DNA from: DATKMK01 sp035541895
GTDB lineage: Bacteria; Desulfobacterota; Binatia; HRBIN30; JACQVA1
Reading direction: 5' to 3'
Assembly: GCA_035541895.1 (NCBI GenBank)
Contig: DATKMK010000011.1
Location: 62,001-126,000, forward strand
Length of the DNA stretch: 64,000 bases
This document shows, in pieces, positions 49,894 through 59,833 of the stretch. Position 1 is the stretch's first letter. Every line of letters begins with the position of its first letter. Made by a program: the position numbers and the translations under genes. The notes under the pieces are model-generated. The model did no database searches. It was not told the origin of the DNA and was given only the letters and a program-made list of their open reading frames with translations.

Positions 49894-51393
49894 ATGCAAC
49901 TCGCCGCGCTCTTGACCGATACCGAGGTGCTCTCGCACTCGGGTTCGCTCGACGTTGAGGTCCAAACCATCGTCGCTGACTCGCGTCAGGTGGCGCGCGG
50001 GGACGCGTTCGTGTGTCTTCCCGGCTACCGTACCGAAGGCGGCGAGACGCGCGCCGATCGCCACGACTTCATCCCCGAGGCGGTGAAACAGGGGGCGCGG
50101 GCGTTGGTGGTGAGCCGCGTCGTCGAACCGATCCCGGGCGTGACGATCGTGCGGGTCGCCGATTGTTGGTCGACGATCGCGGCGATGGCCTGTCGGTACT
50201 TCGATCACCCGTCGTTGGCGCTGCGAATGATCGGCGTCACCGGCACCTCGGGAAAAACTTCGACCACCTACTTCATCGAATCGGTGCTGGCGGCGGCCGG
50301 CTACCGCACCGGTCGGCTCGGCACCGTCGAGTATCACCTCGGCAAGGAGATTCTGCCGGCGGCCCAGACCACGCCGGAGGCGCCGGAATTGCAAAGACTG
50401 TTGCGCCGTGCGGTCGACCGACGAGTCGAGGCGGTGGCCATGGAAGTGTCGTCCCACGCGCTGGAATTGCGCCGCGTCGCCGGCGTGGCCTTTGATGTCG
50501 CGGTATTCACCAATCTCAGCCACGATCATCTCAACTTCCACCCGGACATGCACCACTACTTGCGGGCCAAAGGTCGTTTGTTCGAAGAGCTGGAAAGCGG
50601 CGGGAAATCCGCAACCGCGGTGGTGAACGTCGACGATCCCGCCAGCGCGCACATCATCGGCGTCAATCGCGGGCGGTTGTTGACCTACGGGACGCAGCCG
50701 CACGCGCAGGTGCGGGCCGAACACGTCGCGATGACGCTGCACGGCGTGCAGTTCGCCGCGGTCACGCCCGCGGGGCCGCTCGACGTGCAACTGCGACATC
50801 TCGGCGACTACAGCGTTTACAATGCGCTGGCGGCGGTCGGTAGCGGTCTCGCACTCGGAGTTCCGCTCGACCAGATCCGATCCGGCCTGGCGGCCGCCCC
50901 GACGGTGCCCGGGCGCTTCGAGTTGATCGACTGCGGCCAGGACTTCTGCGTTGTCGTCGACTACGCGCACAAGCCCGACGCGTTGGAGCGGTTGCTCGTC
51001 AGCGCGCGCCGACTGACACCGCGTCGCGTGATCACGGTGTTCGGCTGCGGCGGCGATCGCGACCGCGGCAAACGACCGGTGATGGGACGCATCGCCGCGC
51101 GTCTGAGCGACCTCGTGATCGTCACATCGGACAACCCTCGCACGGAAGATCCGGAGGCGATCATTGCCGAGATCGTCAACGGTGTGGCCGACGCGCGCGA
51201 GTCGCCGGATCGGGTTCGGACCGAACCCGACCGCGCGCGCGCCATCGCGCTCGCGATTACCGCGGCGCATCCGGGCGATCTGGTCGTGATCGCCGGCAAG
51301 GGGCATGAGACGTATCAGTTGTTCGCCGGTCGCCGGATTGACTTTGACGATCGCGAGGTCGCGCGGGACGCGCTTCGGCAACACGCGAGCTGA
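49894..51393 (+). CDS. murE: UDP-MurNAc-L-Ala-D-Glu:meso-diaminopimelate ligase
   Basis: A 499-residue Mur ligase with three domains: the UDP-binding N-domain (1-105), the ATP domain with GVTGTSGKTSTTYF (about 110-125) and TNLSHDHLNFH, and the C-domain with the DNPRTEDP motif (about 413) that selects meso-DAP over Lys. KGHETYQ near the end is also conserved. It adds DAP to the peptidoglycan stem, which supports a Gram-negative wall. Unlike most genomes the other division/cell-wall (dcw) genes are not next to it. It converges on the GAF/coiled-coil gene with 5 bp between stops. Confidence 0.97.
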   Translation: MQLAALLTDTEVLSHSGSLDVEVQTIVADSRQVARGDAFVCLPGYRTEGGETRADRHDFIPEAVKQGARALVVSRVVEPIPGVTIVRVADCWSTIAAMACRYFDHPSLALRMIGVTGTSGKTSTTYFIESVLAAAGYRTGRLGTVEYHLGKEILPAAQTTPEAPELQRLLRRAVDRRVEAVAMEVSSHALELRRVAGVAFDVAVFTNLSHDHLNFHPDMHHYLRAKGRLFEELESGGKSATAVVNVDDPASAHIIGVNRGRLLTYGTQPHAQVRAEHVAMTLHGVQFAAVTPAGPLDVQLRHLGDYSVYNALAAVGSGLALGVPLDQIRSGLAAAPTVPGRFELIDCGQDFCVVVDYAHKPDALERLLVSARRLTPRRVITVFGCGGDRDRGKRPVMGRIAARLSDLVIVTSDNPRTEDPEAIIAEIVNGVADARESPDRVRTEPDRARAIALAITAAHPGDLVVIAGKGHETYQLFAGRRIDFDDREVARDALRQHAS

Positions 51394-51398
51394 GAATG

Positions 51399-54300
51399 TC
51401 AGCCGACCCAGCCGTCGCTGGCGAGCGTTTCGGCGGGGCGCACACGCGCCCTGACGGGGCCTTCCGCGGCGGGCGCATTGGTGGCCGGGAGCATTGGCGT
51501 CAGCGCCTCGATCAACGTCGGGCCGCCGAAGGTTCCCTTGTTCACCAGCGTTCGGGCACCGCCGACCAAGAAGGTCGCATCGCGGGCCGTCGGCTCGCGA
51601 TCGAGCAAGAAGACGATCGGAAGCGGGGCCGCTCCGTTGGCCGCCCGTAAGCCCGCGATGGTGCGGAACACGTCGTTGCACGCCGGCGAGACGTGGAGAA
51701 CCACCGCGTCGGGACGCACACTGGGGAGCAGATCCAGCGCCTGTTTACCATCCAGCATGACGGCTGCGGACAGACCCGCACCGGTGAGTTGCTCTCGTAC
51801 GGTCGCCACGATGTCGATGTCGGTGCTCATTGCCAGTACCCGTTTCGCCCGCGGCTTCAGCCGTGCGAGCGCGTCGAGCAGCCGCTGCGGCTCGCTCGGC
51901 CACAGCACGCAATCGGCCGGGCCGAAGTAGAAGCCGTTCGCGTCGTTCAGTTTCGCATACAGCAGCAGCGGCACGGAAGACGTTGCAGCCTGGCTGCGCA
52001 GGTGCCGAACGAGTTGCCAGCCGTTGGTGCCCGCGAGCACGTTGATCGCAACGGCGCCGAGCGATTCGCCAACCAATTGGTCGACCGCGGCCTCCGTCGG
52101 TTCGCATGCTACCGCATCGAATCCCGCGTGGGTGAGTTCGGTGACCATCGCCGGGCCGAGTTCCCCGTCGACCACAGCGACCGTGTTGCTCACGGTCTCA
52201 ACAGGTTCGACGCGATCGGCGGCCAAATCCGCGGCTGAATCGTCGACCCCGGGAATGACGTGGCGTTCGATTTCGAGCGCCGGCTCGCCGTCATCCGCCG
52301 CAAGCGCTTCGGCCAGCCGCAGGTGCTCGCTGCGCGACTGCGCGATCTCATGCTCCAATTCTTCGCTGCGGTTTTGCAGCGCCGTCCGCTCGCTCTCCCA
52401 CTCCGCGGTGAGCCGGACGATCTCCTCGCGATGCGTTCCGCGCTCACGTTCCGCGCTGGCGAGTTGCTCGTTGAGTTGGGCGCGCAACGCGGCCAGGTCG
52501 TCTTCGTACTTGGTGAGACGTTGCGCCGCGCCGCTCAGTTCGGTGCGGGTCGATTCGCTCTCGCGGCGCTGGCGCGACAACGTGTCGGCCGCACTCTCCA
52601 GTTCGGCGCGCAGCGTCGCGAGGTCCTGCTGCAGCCCGACCACGGTCTCGGCGGATGCGGCGTGCTCGGCGGCAGTGGATTGGCGTTCGCGCCGCGCCGC
52701 CTCCAAGGCGGTCTGCGCATCGGCCAGTTGGCGACGAAGTTCGGCGGCGTCGCGTTCGTAGCGTGTCGCGGTCTGCGTCAGTTCGAGCTGCGTGGCTGCC
52801 TGGGTCGCCGCGGTCGTTGCCAGCTCCTTTTCGATCGCTTGCAGACGAGCGGCATGATCGGCCAGCGCCTGTTCGGCTTGCTTGCGCGCGGCCTCGGCGG
52901 CGTCACGCTCCTTCTTGAGCCGCTTCGCTTGTGACGAAGTCTCACCAACAACGGACTGGTGTTGGGTTTGGGCGGTATCGAGTTGCGCTTGAAGCGCCGC
53001 GATCTGCCGGTCGCGAGTTTTGAGATCGTCATCCCACCGCGCGACGCCTTGCTGGTGTTCGGCGCGCAGGTTGCCATAGAGCGTGCTGAGCTGATCGCGC
53101 TCGGCCTGCACCGCCACCGCCGCGGTTTCGAGCGCGGTGTAGCGATGCTCCAGTTCGCGGTGCTGCCCCCGCAAGGTTTCGAGGGCTTGCTCTGCGGTTC
53201 GCAGTTGGCGACTGGTTTGGTCCACGGATCGACCGTGCGACTGTTCGAGCGTGGCGAGCGCGTCGGCGAGGCGTGTCCGCTCGGTTGCGATGGCCTCGGC
53301 TTGGGCGCGGGCCTGGGCGAGATTGGCGGTCCAGGCGAGTTCTCGCTCGCGCCAGTGTTCGAGTTCCGCGACGAGTTGTTCGCGTTCTTGTTGCGCGGTC
53401 GACGCGTCTGCGGCGTGCTCCGCGCGGATGCGAGTGAGTTGCTCTTCGAGCTGGGCCAAGCGCTGGGCGCCGGCGCTCGCGTTTGCGGTCCCCGCGTCGC
53501 GCTCGGCACGCATGACCGCGAGCGTGGCGCGAAGGTCGTCGGCAGCGGCGGCCGCGTGAGCCAGCTCGCGTCGGAGGGCGTCGCGCTCACTGCTCAGGGC
53601 CGCCGTCTGCTCGGCGAGCTGCTGGCGCAACCGCGCCGCGGTGTGGTCGGCGTCGGTTGCGTGTTGCGATGCGGCGTCCGCAGCGGCGCGCAGCTCGGTG
53701 AGTTCTGCGGCCAGCGCGGCACGCGCCGCAGCGGTCTCGTGCACCTGGGATTCGAGCGTCGCCGCGCGCTCTTGAACCGTGCCGAGTTGGTCGCGCAGTC
53801 GATCGTGGGCCGCCTGCAGCGCTTCGCTGGCCTTCCGTAAACGTGCGTGATCGGAGTCCAATTCCTCGATGCGCTGTCGCAGCACGGCGATGGTCGCGGC
53901 GTCGCGCTCGCGCTCGCCACTGTGGATGCGCGCCTGTTCGGCATGCTGCCGCTGCGCGGTATCGCTGGCGACCACCAAGTCGGCATGCGTGCGCTGAAGT
54001 TCCGCCAAACGGAGGGTGGTGCGTTCCAGTTCGGCGGTCGCCTTGGTGAGCGCCTCGTTGAGTCGCGTCGCTTCCGCGCTGCGCATATCGAGCGCATCGC
54101 GGGTGTCGGAGAGGGTGGCGAGCTCGGCGCGGATCTGCGCCAGTTGGGTCGCAAAGCGGTCGCGCTCCTCAACCGCCTCCGCCAACTTGGCACCGAGGGC
54201 GGCCACTTCGGCACGCTCGACTTGGAGCGTTTCGCTGGCGGCGCGCCGGGTTTCCGCTAGTTCCTTCGCGTGCTGCCACAGGGCTTCGTCGAACGCGGTG

Positions 54301-55091
54301 CGCAGCCGAGCGATCTCTTGCGCGTCGGCCGCGTGCTGTCGCTCCGCGTTTGCGTCGGTGGGATGGGTCGCGGCCTCAGGTGCTCCCGCAGTCACTCGAC
54401 CGGCCACGACCGAGGACGATTCAGCCGAGCGCGGCAACTCCGCGAAGGCGAGTCCGCAGACCTTCAGCGCTTGACCAACGGCCTGTAGTTGAGTGTCGCC
54501 GAACGCGTGTGGTTTGTCGGCGAACAGCACCAGCACACCGACGGGCGTGAAGCCGTGGAAGAACGGCAGACTTGCGATCGTCAGTCGGCGCGGGCTCACT
54601 TCGACCAACGGGCGGGGGACAAAGGGGTTTTGGTGCGCGGCCTCGATCACGCTGATGCGACGGTTCGCCAATCCGCGCAGCGGAATTTCCCAGCCCGGGA
54701 CCCCGGGCCCGCCGCCGAGTGCCTCGCAGGCGTCGTCGGACAGGCCGATGGCCGCAACGAGGACCAGACGGTCGCGCCGTTTGTCGTAAGCCAGAAAAGC
54801 CGCGGCGACTGCTCCCACGGCGGTGTGCATCAATTGGATCGCTTGCGTCGCGAAGGCATCGCGGGGTACGCGCTCGCCGTACATATCGAGCAGCTTTTGG
54901 CGCAGCGAGTCGATGGCGATTCCCGCGCCTCGCGTTGCGACCGTTCGCTTGGGCGGCGGGCGCTCCGTGTCGGTGCTGTTTGGTGGAGACTCTCGTTGCG
55001 GCGGTGCAGGAGTTGGCGCAGCGGAGACCGTTGCTTCCGAGTCTTTGGCCGGACTCTTCTTGTCGCGAGCCAGCCGCAGTCGCCAGGCCAT
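51399..55091 (-). CDS. GAF domain-long coiled coil-double pseudo-receiver protein
   Basis: A 1,230-residue protein from ATG 55091, overlapping the preceding stop by one base (TAATG). Order: a Lys/Pro/Thr-rich start, a GAF-type domain (about 75-230, ASLPFFHGFTPVGVLVLFAD), a coiled coil of about 700 residues (about 265-970, heptads rich in A, E, L, R), and two response-receiver-like domains at the end (about 1000-1090 and 1105-1210). Neither receiver has the phosphoacceptor Asp: the second reads PDAVVLHVSP, with His at that place. No kinase or DNA-binding domain is seen. The pattern suggests a large scaffold for polarity, gliding or signalling complexes. Confidence 0.8.
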   Translation of the reverse strand: MAWRLRLARDKKSPAKDSEATVSAAPTPAPPQRESPPNSTDTERPPPKRTVATRGAGIAIDSLRQKLLDMYGERVPRDAFATQAIQLMHTAVGAVAAAFLAYDKRRDRLVLVAAIGLSDDACEALGGGPGVPGWEIPLRGLANRRISVIEAAHQNPFVPRPLVEVSPRRLTIASLPFFHGFTPVGVLVLFADKPHAFGDTQLQAVGQALKVCGLAFAELPRSAESSSVVAGRVTAGAPEAATHPTDANAERQHAADAQEIARLRTAFDEALWQHAKELAETRRAASETLQVERAEVAALGAKLAEAVEERDRFATQLAQIRAELATLSDTRDALDMRSAEATRLNEALTKATAELERTTLRLAELQRTHADLVVASDTAQRQHAEQARIHSGERERDAATIAVLRQRIEELDSDHARLRKASEALQAAHDRLRDQLGTVQERAATLESQVHETAAARAALAAELTELRAAADAASQHATDADHTAARLRQQLAEQTAALSSERDALRRELAHAAAAADDLRATLAVMRAERDAGTANASAGAQRLAQLEEQLTRIRAEHAADASTAQQEREQLVAELEHWRERELAWTANLAQARAQAEAIATERTRLADALATLEQSHGRSVDQTSRQLRTAEQALETLRGQHRELEHRYTALETAAVAVQAERDQLSTLYGNLRAEHQQGVARWDDDLKTRDRQIAALQAQLDTAQTQHQSVVGETSSQAKRLKKERDAAEAARKQAEQALADHAARLQAIEKELATTAATQAATQLELTQTATRYERDAAELRRQLADAQTALEAARRERQSTAAEHAASAETVVGLQQDLATLRAELESAADTLSRQRRESESTRTELSGAAQRLTKYEDDLAALRAQLNEQLASAERERGTHREEIVRLTAEWESERTALQNRSEELEHEIAQSRSEHLRLAEALAADDGEPALEIERHVIPGVDDSAADLAADRVEPVETVSNTVAVVDGELGPAMVTELTHAGFDAVACEPTEAAVDQLVGESLGAVAINVLAGTNGWQLVRHLRSQAATSSVPLLLYAKLNDANGFYFGPADCVLWPSEPQRLLDALARLKPRAKRVLAMSTDIDIVATVREQLTGAGLSAAVMLDGKQALDLLPSVRPDAVVLHVSPACNDVFRTIAGLRAANGAAPLPIVFLLDREPTARDATFLVGGARTLVNKGTFGGPTLIEALTPMLPATNAPAAEGPVRARVRPAETLASDGWVG

Positions 55092-55492
55092 TACGCGGCT
55101 CCGTGGTACGCTGCGACGATGGTCGACCAATCCGGCGTGCCGGTTGCGTCGATGATGAGGTCGAGCAGATCGCCGCCGGCGCTCGACGGATCAGACCACA
55201 CAAGTTGGGCGGTAAGACTGATCGAGTGATGCCCGATGTGGGCGGTCAGCCTCAACGGGCGCCCTTCGTTGCCGTGTTGCAGCAAATCGGAAGGGTTGAG
55301 CAGCGCCGCTTGATCGACCGTCAGCACCGCGAGCCCCGTTCCGGAAAGGGACGACACGCTGACAGGGACTGGGCCACGAGGACAAAGGTCGGCATCATCC
55401 AAGCACAATTGGAAAGTCGGTTTGGCTGCGCTCTCCGGACGCTCGGGCACCTGCGCTCCTATCGTCCGGGGTGGTTGGCTCGCAAGACGCAT
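55091..55492 (-). CDS. Small beta-rich protein, perhaps PilZ-like
   Basis: A 133-residue protein, co-translated with the coiled-coil gene downstream. The alternation of the middle and end (GLAVLTVDQAALLNPSDLL, LRLTAHIGHHSISLTAQLVW) resembles the beta-barrel of PilZ c-di-GMP-binding proteins, but the RxxxR and (D/N)xSxxG ligand motifs are not seen. It may be a degenerate PilZ, or unrelated. Pairing with a signalling scaffold is the main clue. Confidence 0.55.
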   Translation of the reverse strand: MRLASQPPRTIGAQVPERPESAAKPTFQLCLDDADLCPRGPVPVSVSSLSGTGLAVLTVDQAALLNPSDLLQHGNEGRPLRLTAHIGHHSISLTAQLVWSDPSSAGGDLLDLIIDATGTPDWSTIVAAYHGAA

Positions 55493-55659
55493 ACCAGCGC
55501 TGCCGATTGATCGTCAGGCAGATCGATCCCCCGTAGAACGGGCGCGGGATTGACGAATCCGTCGAACGTCCAGGAAGGTGCCGATGCGGAGTGTGTGCGA
55601 TTTCGGAAAGAGTCCGCCGAGTCTTTGCCGAGTGGCAACGATGCGACGGCGGCGATGCC

Positions 55660-56289
55660 TTATCGTTCGCGCCCACTTTTCCGCGGCGAGCGTGGCCGCG
55701 GCGTCCGCCGCGATTCGGTCGGGAACAGCAATCGGTCGACAAGCTCGCAGATCACGTGCCCGATGAGAATGTGGGTTTCCTGAATGCGTGCGGTTTCGGT
55801 GGTGCTCCCGACATTCAGCACCACGTTGGCCTTACGAGCCAGTTGTCCGCCGCGCCCACCGGTGAATGCGATCGTGCGAACGCCCTGACGGCGGCACGCG
55901 GCAACCGCCCGCAAAACGTTCGCGGCATTGCCGCTGGTCGAGATGGCGATCGCGACGTCACCGGGCCGCGCCAACGCCTCGATCTGTTTCGCGAACACTT
56001 CGACGTAGCCGTAGTCGTTGGCGATGCTGGTGAGCGCCGACGTGTCGGTGGTGAGCGCGATCGCCGCCAACGGCGGCCGTTCGATCTTGAAGCGATTCAC
56101 GAACTCGGCGGCGATGTGTTGCGCGTCGGCGGCGCTGCCGCCGTTGCCGAACAGCAATACCTTCCGCCCCTCACGGAGCGTGCTGGCGATCAGTTCGATG
56201 GCGCTGCACAGCCGCTCACCGTTCGCACGTATGAACGCGCGCTTGACGGCGATACTGTCGGCAAACAGGCGATCGACTTCGTGACGCAT
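55660..56289 (-). CDS. gmhA: SIS-domain phosphoheptose isomerase (GmhA-like)
   Basis: A 209-residue SIS-fold protein; ATG 56289 begins MRHEVDRLFADS. The GmhA marks are LLFGNGGSAADAQHIAAEF, ISTSGNAANVL and QETHILIGHVICELVD, with the His and Glu of the active site. GmhA converts sedoheptulose 7-phosphate to D-glycero-D-manno-heptose 7-phosphate, the first step to LPS or S-layer heptose. The DiaA-like alternative (initiation control) is less likely because of its polysaccharide-gene neighbours. A basic Arg/Pro tail (about 192-209) is unusual. It is divergent from the GT2 fusion, 119 bp apart. The 167-bp stretch before 55660 shows no gene. Confidence 0.88.
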   Translation of the reverse strand: MRHEVDRLFADSIAVKRAFIRANGERLCSAIELIASTLREGRKVLLFGNGGSAADAQHIAAEFVNRFKIERPPLAAIALTTDTSALTSIANDYGYVEVFAKQIEALARPGDVAIAISTSGNAANVLRAVAACRRQGVRTIAFTGGRGGQLARKANVVLNVGSTTETARIQETHILIGHVICELVDRLLFPTESRRTPRPRSPRKSGRER

Positions 56290-56408
56290 GTTCAAACGAT
56301 ACACCGAAGGCCGCGTCAGGTCCAAAGTCGCGCGACGACGCGATCGCAGAATTCGGTTGACTTCGACACCATGCTGCGGCCTTATGGCCGCGGGTTTCCG
56401 GTGTCGAG

Positions 56409-58979
56409 GTGGAAACGGTGGCCGCACAGAACGGGCCCCCTGCGTTGTCGGTGGTCGTTCCGGTGTTCAACGGCGAGAGCTTCATCGCCGCTTCGCTGAG
56501 GGATCTTGCAAACTACCTGGCTCGCCGACCGCGATCCGCTGAGGTGATTGTCGTCGACGACGGAAGCACTGACGCGACGCCGGAGTTGATCTGTGCCGTT
56601 GCCTCGACGCTTCCGGTCCCGGTGACGATCCTGCGCAGTCCCACCAACGAAGGGAAAGGCGCGGCGATTCTCCGCGGGATGCAAGCGGCTCGCGGCGTAC
56701 ATCGTATTTTTTTGGACGCCGATTTGGCGTATCCCCCGAGCGAGATTGAGAAGATTGTGAAGGCGCTCGCAGACGGCGCCGACGTGGCCATCGCCTGCCG
56801 CGTCCACGTGTCGTCTCGTGTGACGTTGGCGCCGCTGTTTTTCACCTACTACTTTGCGCGCTACTTGGGCGGACGGCTGTTCAACTGGCTTGTGCGCGGG
56901 TTGTTGCTGCCCGGCATCGCGGACAGCCAGGCCGGATTGAAGGGATTTCGTGCGGCCGCGGCCGATCAGTTGTTCAGCGGCTGGCTCCCGCGTGGATTCA
57001 ATTTTGATTTGGCACTCCTGTTTCGCGCCCGGCGTCTTGCGCTGACGATGGCACAAGTCCCGGTCAACTATCGCTCCGAGAGCGAACCGAGCACCGTGCG
57101 GGTCGCCCGCGATCTGCTGCGCGCCGTGCGCGACGTCGCGCAGATTCGGGCTCGGCTCGTAACCGATCGCTTCGAACAGTGGGGCACGGTGCTCGCGGTG
57201 TGGCGGAGCAATAGCAAGCAGCACATGCGCGCCGCGATGCAGGCGTCCGTCGCACTGCCGCTTTTGCTCGTCATCTGCGGGCTGGCGCTGACGACCCTCG
57301 TTGTGGGGCGGCTGGCGAACGGCAGCGGGTGGATCGCCGTGGCGAGCTGGCTGGCGGCGCTGGTTGCCGTCCTGCTGTTGGCCTGGCGGGGTGATCTCTC
57401 GCAGCCGGGGCAGCCTGTGCGCTTGTTTTACAGCCGAGCCGAGGGCGTCGGGTTCTGCGCACTCCTGCTGTGTGGCGCTGCACTGCGCGGGTTGCGGCTG
57501 GCCGAGCTTCCCCCGATGCTGCATGGCGACAGCGCGGAATGTGGCCTCCTCGGGTTGGCGATCTTGCACGGACAAGTTTCCGACGTCTTCGATTTCAGCC
57601 CGTGGTACAGCGTGCCGTACCTCAGTTTCGTACCCTATGCGGTCAGCTTCGCGTTCATGGGCCCCACCGTCGTCGGCTTGCGACTCCCGTCGGTGCTGCC
57701 GGGCGTGGCCAGCATGGTGCCGCTGTACTACTTGACGCGCGGGTGGTTCGGTGTCCGCACGGCCCTGTTGGCGTCGGCGCTATTCGCGTTCTCTCACGGC
57801 GCGATTCATTTCAGCCGCATCGGGCTGTGGAACATCCAGGTGCTGTTCTATGAAGTCACCGCGTTCCTGCTGCTAATTGCGGGCATGCGGCGCGGGCGCC
57901 GATCATGGGTAACGGCCGCCGGTATCGTCACCGGATTGGCCTTGTACTCGTACACCGGCGGACGCTTGATCCCCGTCGTCGCGGTCGCGTTTCTGCTCAG
58001 CCAATTGGTGAGCCAGCAGGCACGCGCGGCGCGCACGGCCGCATACTACGCCTGCGGCGTGGTGGTGACGGTGGTGCCGTTGCTGACCAACTACGTCAAG
58101 CATCCCGAGGTACTGGAGGCCGATCGCACCGCATCGGTCTGGGTGTTCGCCGACTTCAACCGACTGCATGTCGAAGCAACTCTGGGCACCACGTCGCCCC
58201 CACGCGTGTTGTGGGAGCAGGTCAAGCGTACGCTGGGCGGCTTCGTCACTCGCGCCGATCAGAGCGCACAATATGGAACCCAGCAGCCGGCGCTGTCGCC
58301 ACTCACCGCCGTGCTGGGGCTGATAGGGTTCGTCGTGATGCTGCTTCACTGGCGACGTTCGCGGAACCTCTTCGTGCTCTTGTGGCTGATGCTCGGATTG
58401 ATTCTGGCGAGCGTGCTGGTGATCGATCCGCCGTCGGCAACCCGTCTGCTCGTGCTGTTTCCGGTTGTCTACATCCTGGCGGCGATCGGTCTCGATGGCC
58501 TGCTCACGGTTGCCGGCCGTTGGGGTTCGTGGCGGCAGCCGGAGCTGATTGCGGCGGTGTATATCTTGGTGATCGCCCAAGCCGCGGCATTTGATCTTGT
58601 CGGATATCGCCGGTTCATCGGGCGGATGAGCGTCATGTCGCGCGAATGGGACGTCCTCCAGGCTCTGCAAAAGCTCGGAAGCCGATACGAGTACTACCTT
58701 TATACCGGCCCGTTCTTGCTCGCCGACTCGCCGATCTTCCAATTCTTCTCCGCCGGCACGCGCGCCGTCAGCGGCTTTTCCGAGGCCGATCTGCCAGAGC
58801 GCATCAGTCGGGATAGCGCGTTCATTCTCACGCCCGATTTCCGCCGTGTCGGCTTGACCATCAGCGAGCGCTTCCCCGGCGTCGATCGACAGGTCGTCGA
58901 TGAGGACGGTGTGCGACAGTTGATCATCTATCGTTGCACCGCGCGCGACGGCTGTTCGCGAGGACGGGGGCGACTATGA
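56409..58979 (+). CDS. GT2 glycosyltransferase fused to a GT39/ArnT-like membrane glycosyltransferase
   Basis: An 856-residue protein from GTG 56409. Residues about 10-240 are a GT-A fold glycosyltransferase 2 (LSVVVPVFNGESFIAASL, VVDDGSTDATPEL, NEGKGAAILRG, LDADLAYPP) of the polyprenyl-phosphate mannose/glucose synthase type. Residues about 275-760 hold about a dozen membrane segments and a GT39/PMT/ArnT-like loop (MLHGDSAECGLLGLAILHG). One polypeptide could thus load a sugar on polyprenyl phosphate and use it on the outer face. It starts a four-gene coupled operon. The acceptor is not known. Confidence 0.85.
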   Translation: METVAAQNGPPALSVVVPVFNGESFIAASLRDLANYLARRPRSAEVIVVDDGSTDATPELICAVASTLPVPVTILRSPTNEGKGAAILRGMQAARGVHRIFLDADLAYPPSEIEKIVKALADGADVAIACRVHVSSRVTLAPLFFTYYFARYLGGRLFNWLVRGLLLPGIADSQAGLKGFRAAAADQLFSGWLPRGFNFDLALLFRARRLALTMAQVPVNYRSESEPSTVRVARDLLRAVRDVAQIRARLVTDRFEQWGTVLAVWRSNSKQHMRAAMQASVALPLLLVICGLALTTLVVGRLANGSGWIAVASWLAALVAVLLLAWRGDLSQPGQPVRLFYSRAEGVGFCALLLCGAALRGLRLAELPPMLHGDSAECGLLGLAILHGQVSDVFDFSPWYSVPYLSFVPYAVSFAFMGPTVVGLRLPSVLPGVASMVPLYYLTRGWFGVRTALLASALFAFSHGAIHFSRIGLWNIQVLFYEVTAFLLLIAGMRRGRRSWVTAAGIVTGLALYSYTGGRLIPVVAVAFLLSQLVSQQARAARTAAYYACGVVVTVVPLLTNYVKHPEVLEADRTASVWVFADFNRLHVEATLGTTSPPRVLWEQVKRTLGGFVTRADQSAQYGTQQPALSPLTAVLGLIGFVVMLLHWRRSRNLFVLLWLMLGLILASVLVIDPPSATRLLVLFPVVYILAAIGLDGLLTVAGRWGSWRQPELIAAVYILVIAQAAAFDLVGYRRFIGRMSVMSREWDVLQALQKLGSRYEYYLYTGPFLLADSPIFQFFSAGTRAVSGFSEADLPERISRDSAFILTPDFRRVGLTISERFPGVDRQVVDEDGVRQLIIYRCTARDGCSRGRGRL

Positions 58980-59833
58980 GACGAACGGGTGCGCGTGCCG
59001 TGGTGATCACGAGCGGTCTGTTGGTGCTCCTGTCGACCGCGCTTGCGCGCGCGGACAGCGACGCGACGGACGCGCTGCTGCGCGCCGGTCGCTATCGGGA
59101 AGCCTACGAGGCGGCGATTGGGAGCGGCAAGTCCGACGCGGTGGCGGCGTTGGCGCAGACCGCGCGCAGTCTTCTTGCTGTGTCCCTGCAGAGTACCGAC
59201 TCCTACCAACAGTGGTTCGCGTTGCGCGCGACGCAGCCGCTGAACGACAAACAGTTGGCCGACAAGGTACGCGCCCTGGCGCGTTCGGATGATCGCTACG
59301 TGCGGTCGCTCGCCATCGAAGCGCTCGCCGCCTTGGACCCGGCCGGCAATCGCGATGAGCTCTTGGCCGCGCTCGATTCTCCTTTTCGTTCGGTGCGGCT
59401 GCGCGCGTTGCGCGGGCTCGTGACCCTCAAGGATCCGGCGCTCGCCGAACGATTCACCGAGGTGTTGAGCAGCGACGCCGACCCTGATCTGCGGGCGTTC
59501 GCCGGCCGCGGACTGGCCGAGATGGGCGGTCCGGTCGCGACGGCCGGACTCTACCGCGCGTTGGACGATCCCATCGGGGCCGTGCAGGAGGAAGCCGTGC
59601 GTGCGCTGGTGACGTTGCACGATCCCGGCATCGGCGACGTCATGCGCCGCCGACTCGCCGATCATCCGCTCGAAATGCGCGTGCGTATCGTGCGTTTGGC
59701 CGGACTGGTTCCCGACCGCGAATTAGTCCGCGACCTCGGTCCGTTCCTTGCCGATTCCAACCCCGAAGTCCGAGCCTACGCTGCGGGCGCGGTTCTTTCG
59801 ATTCTCGAGCACACCCAGCGGCCTAAACGTTGA
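58976..59833 (+). CDS. Exported HEAT-repeat protein
   Basis: A 285-residue protein whose ATG overlaps the previous stop by 4 bp. After a signal peptide (VVITSGLLVLLSTALARA) it is all helical, with about five HEAT/PBS-lyase-like repeats (DDRYVRSLAIEALAALDP, FRSVRLRALRGLVTL, PDLRAFAGRGLAEMGG, NPEVRAYAAGAVLSIL). Such repeats bind other proteins. In this operon it may organise the surface-sugar machinery in the periplasm. No catalytic residues are seen. Confidence 0.8.
   Translation: MRRTGARAVVITSGLLVLLSTALARADSDATDALLRAGRYREAYEAAIGSGKSDAVAALAQTARSLLAVSLQSTDSYQQWFALRATQPLNDKQLADKVRALARSDDRYVRSLAIEALAALDPAGNRDELLAALDSPFRSVRLRALRGLVTLKDPALAERFTEVLSSDADPDLRAFAGRGLAEMGGPVATAGLYRALDDPIGAVQEEAVRALVTLHDPGIGDVMRRRLADHPLEMRVRIVRLAGLVPDRELVRDLGPFLADSNPEVRAYAAGAVLSILEHTQRPKR

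Noticed and set aside
49681..51681. A 666-codon minus-strand frame opposite murE
   Set aside because: MurE has all its ligase motifs on the plus strand; the antisense product is Arg/His-rich low-complexity.
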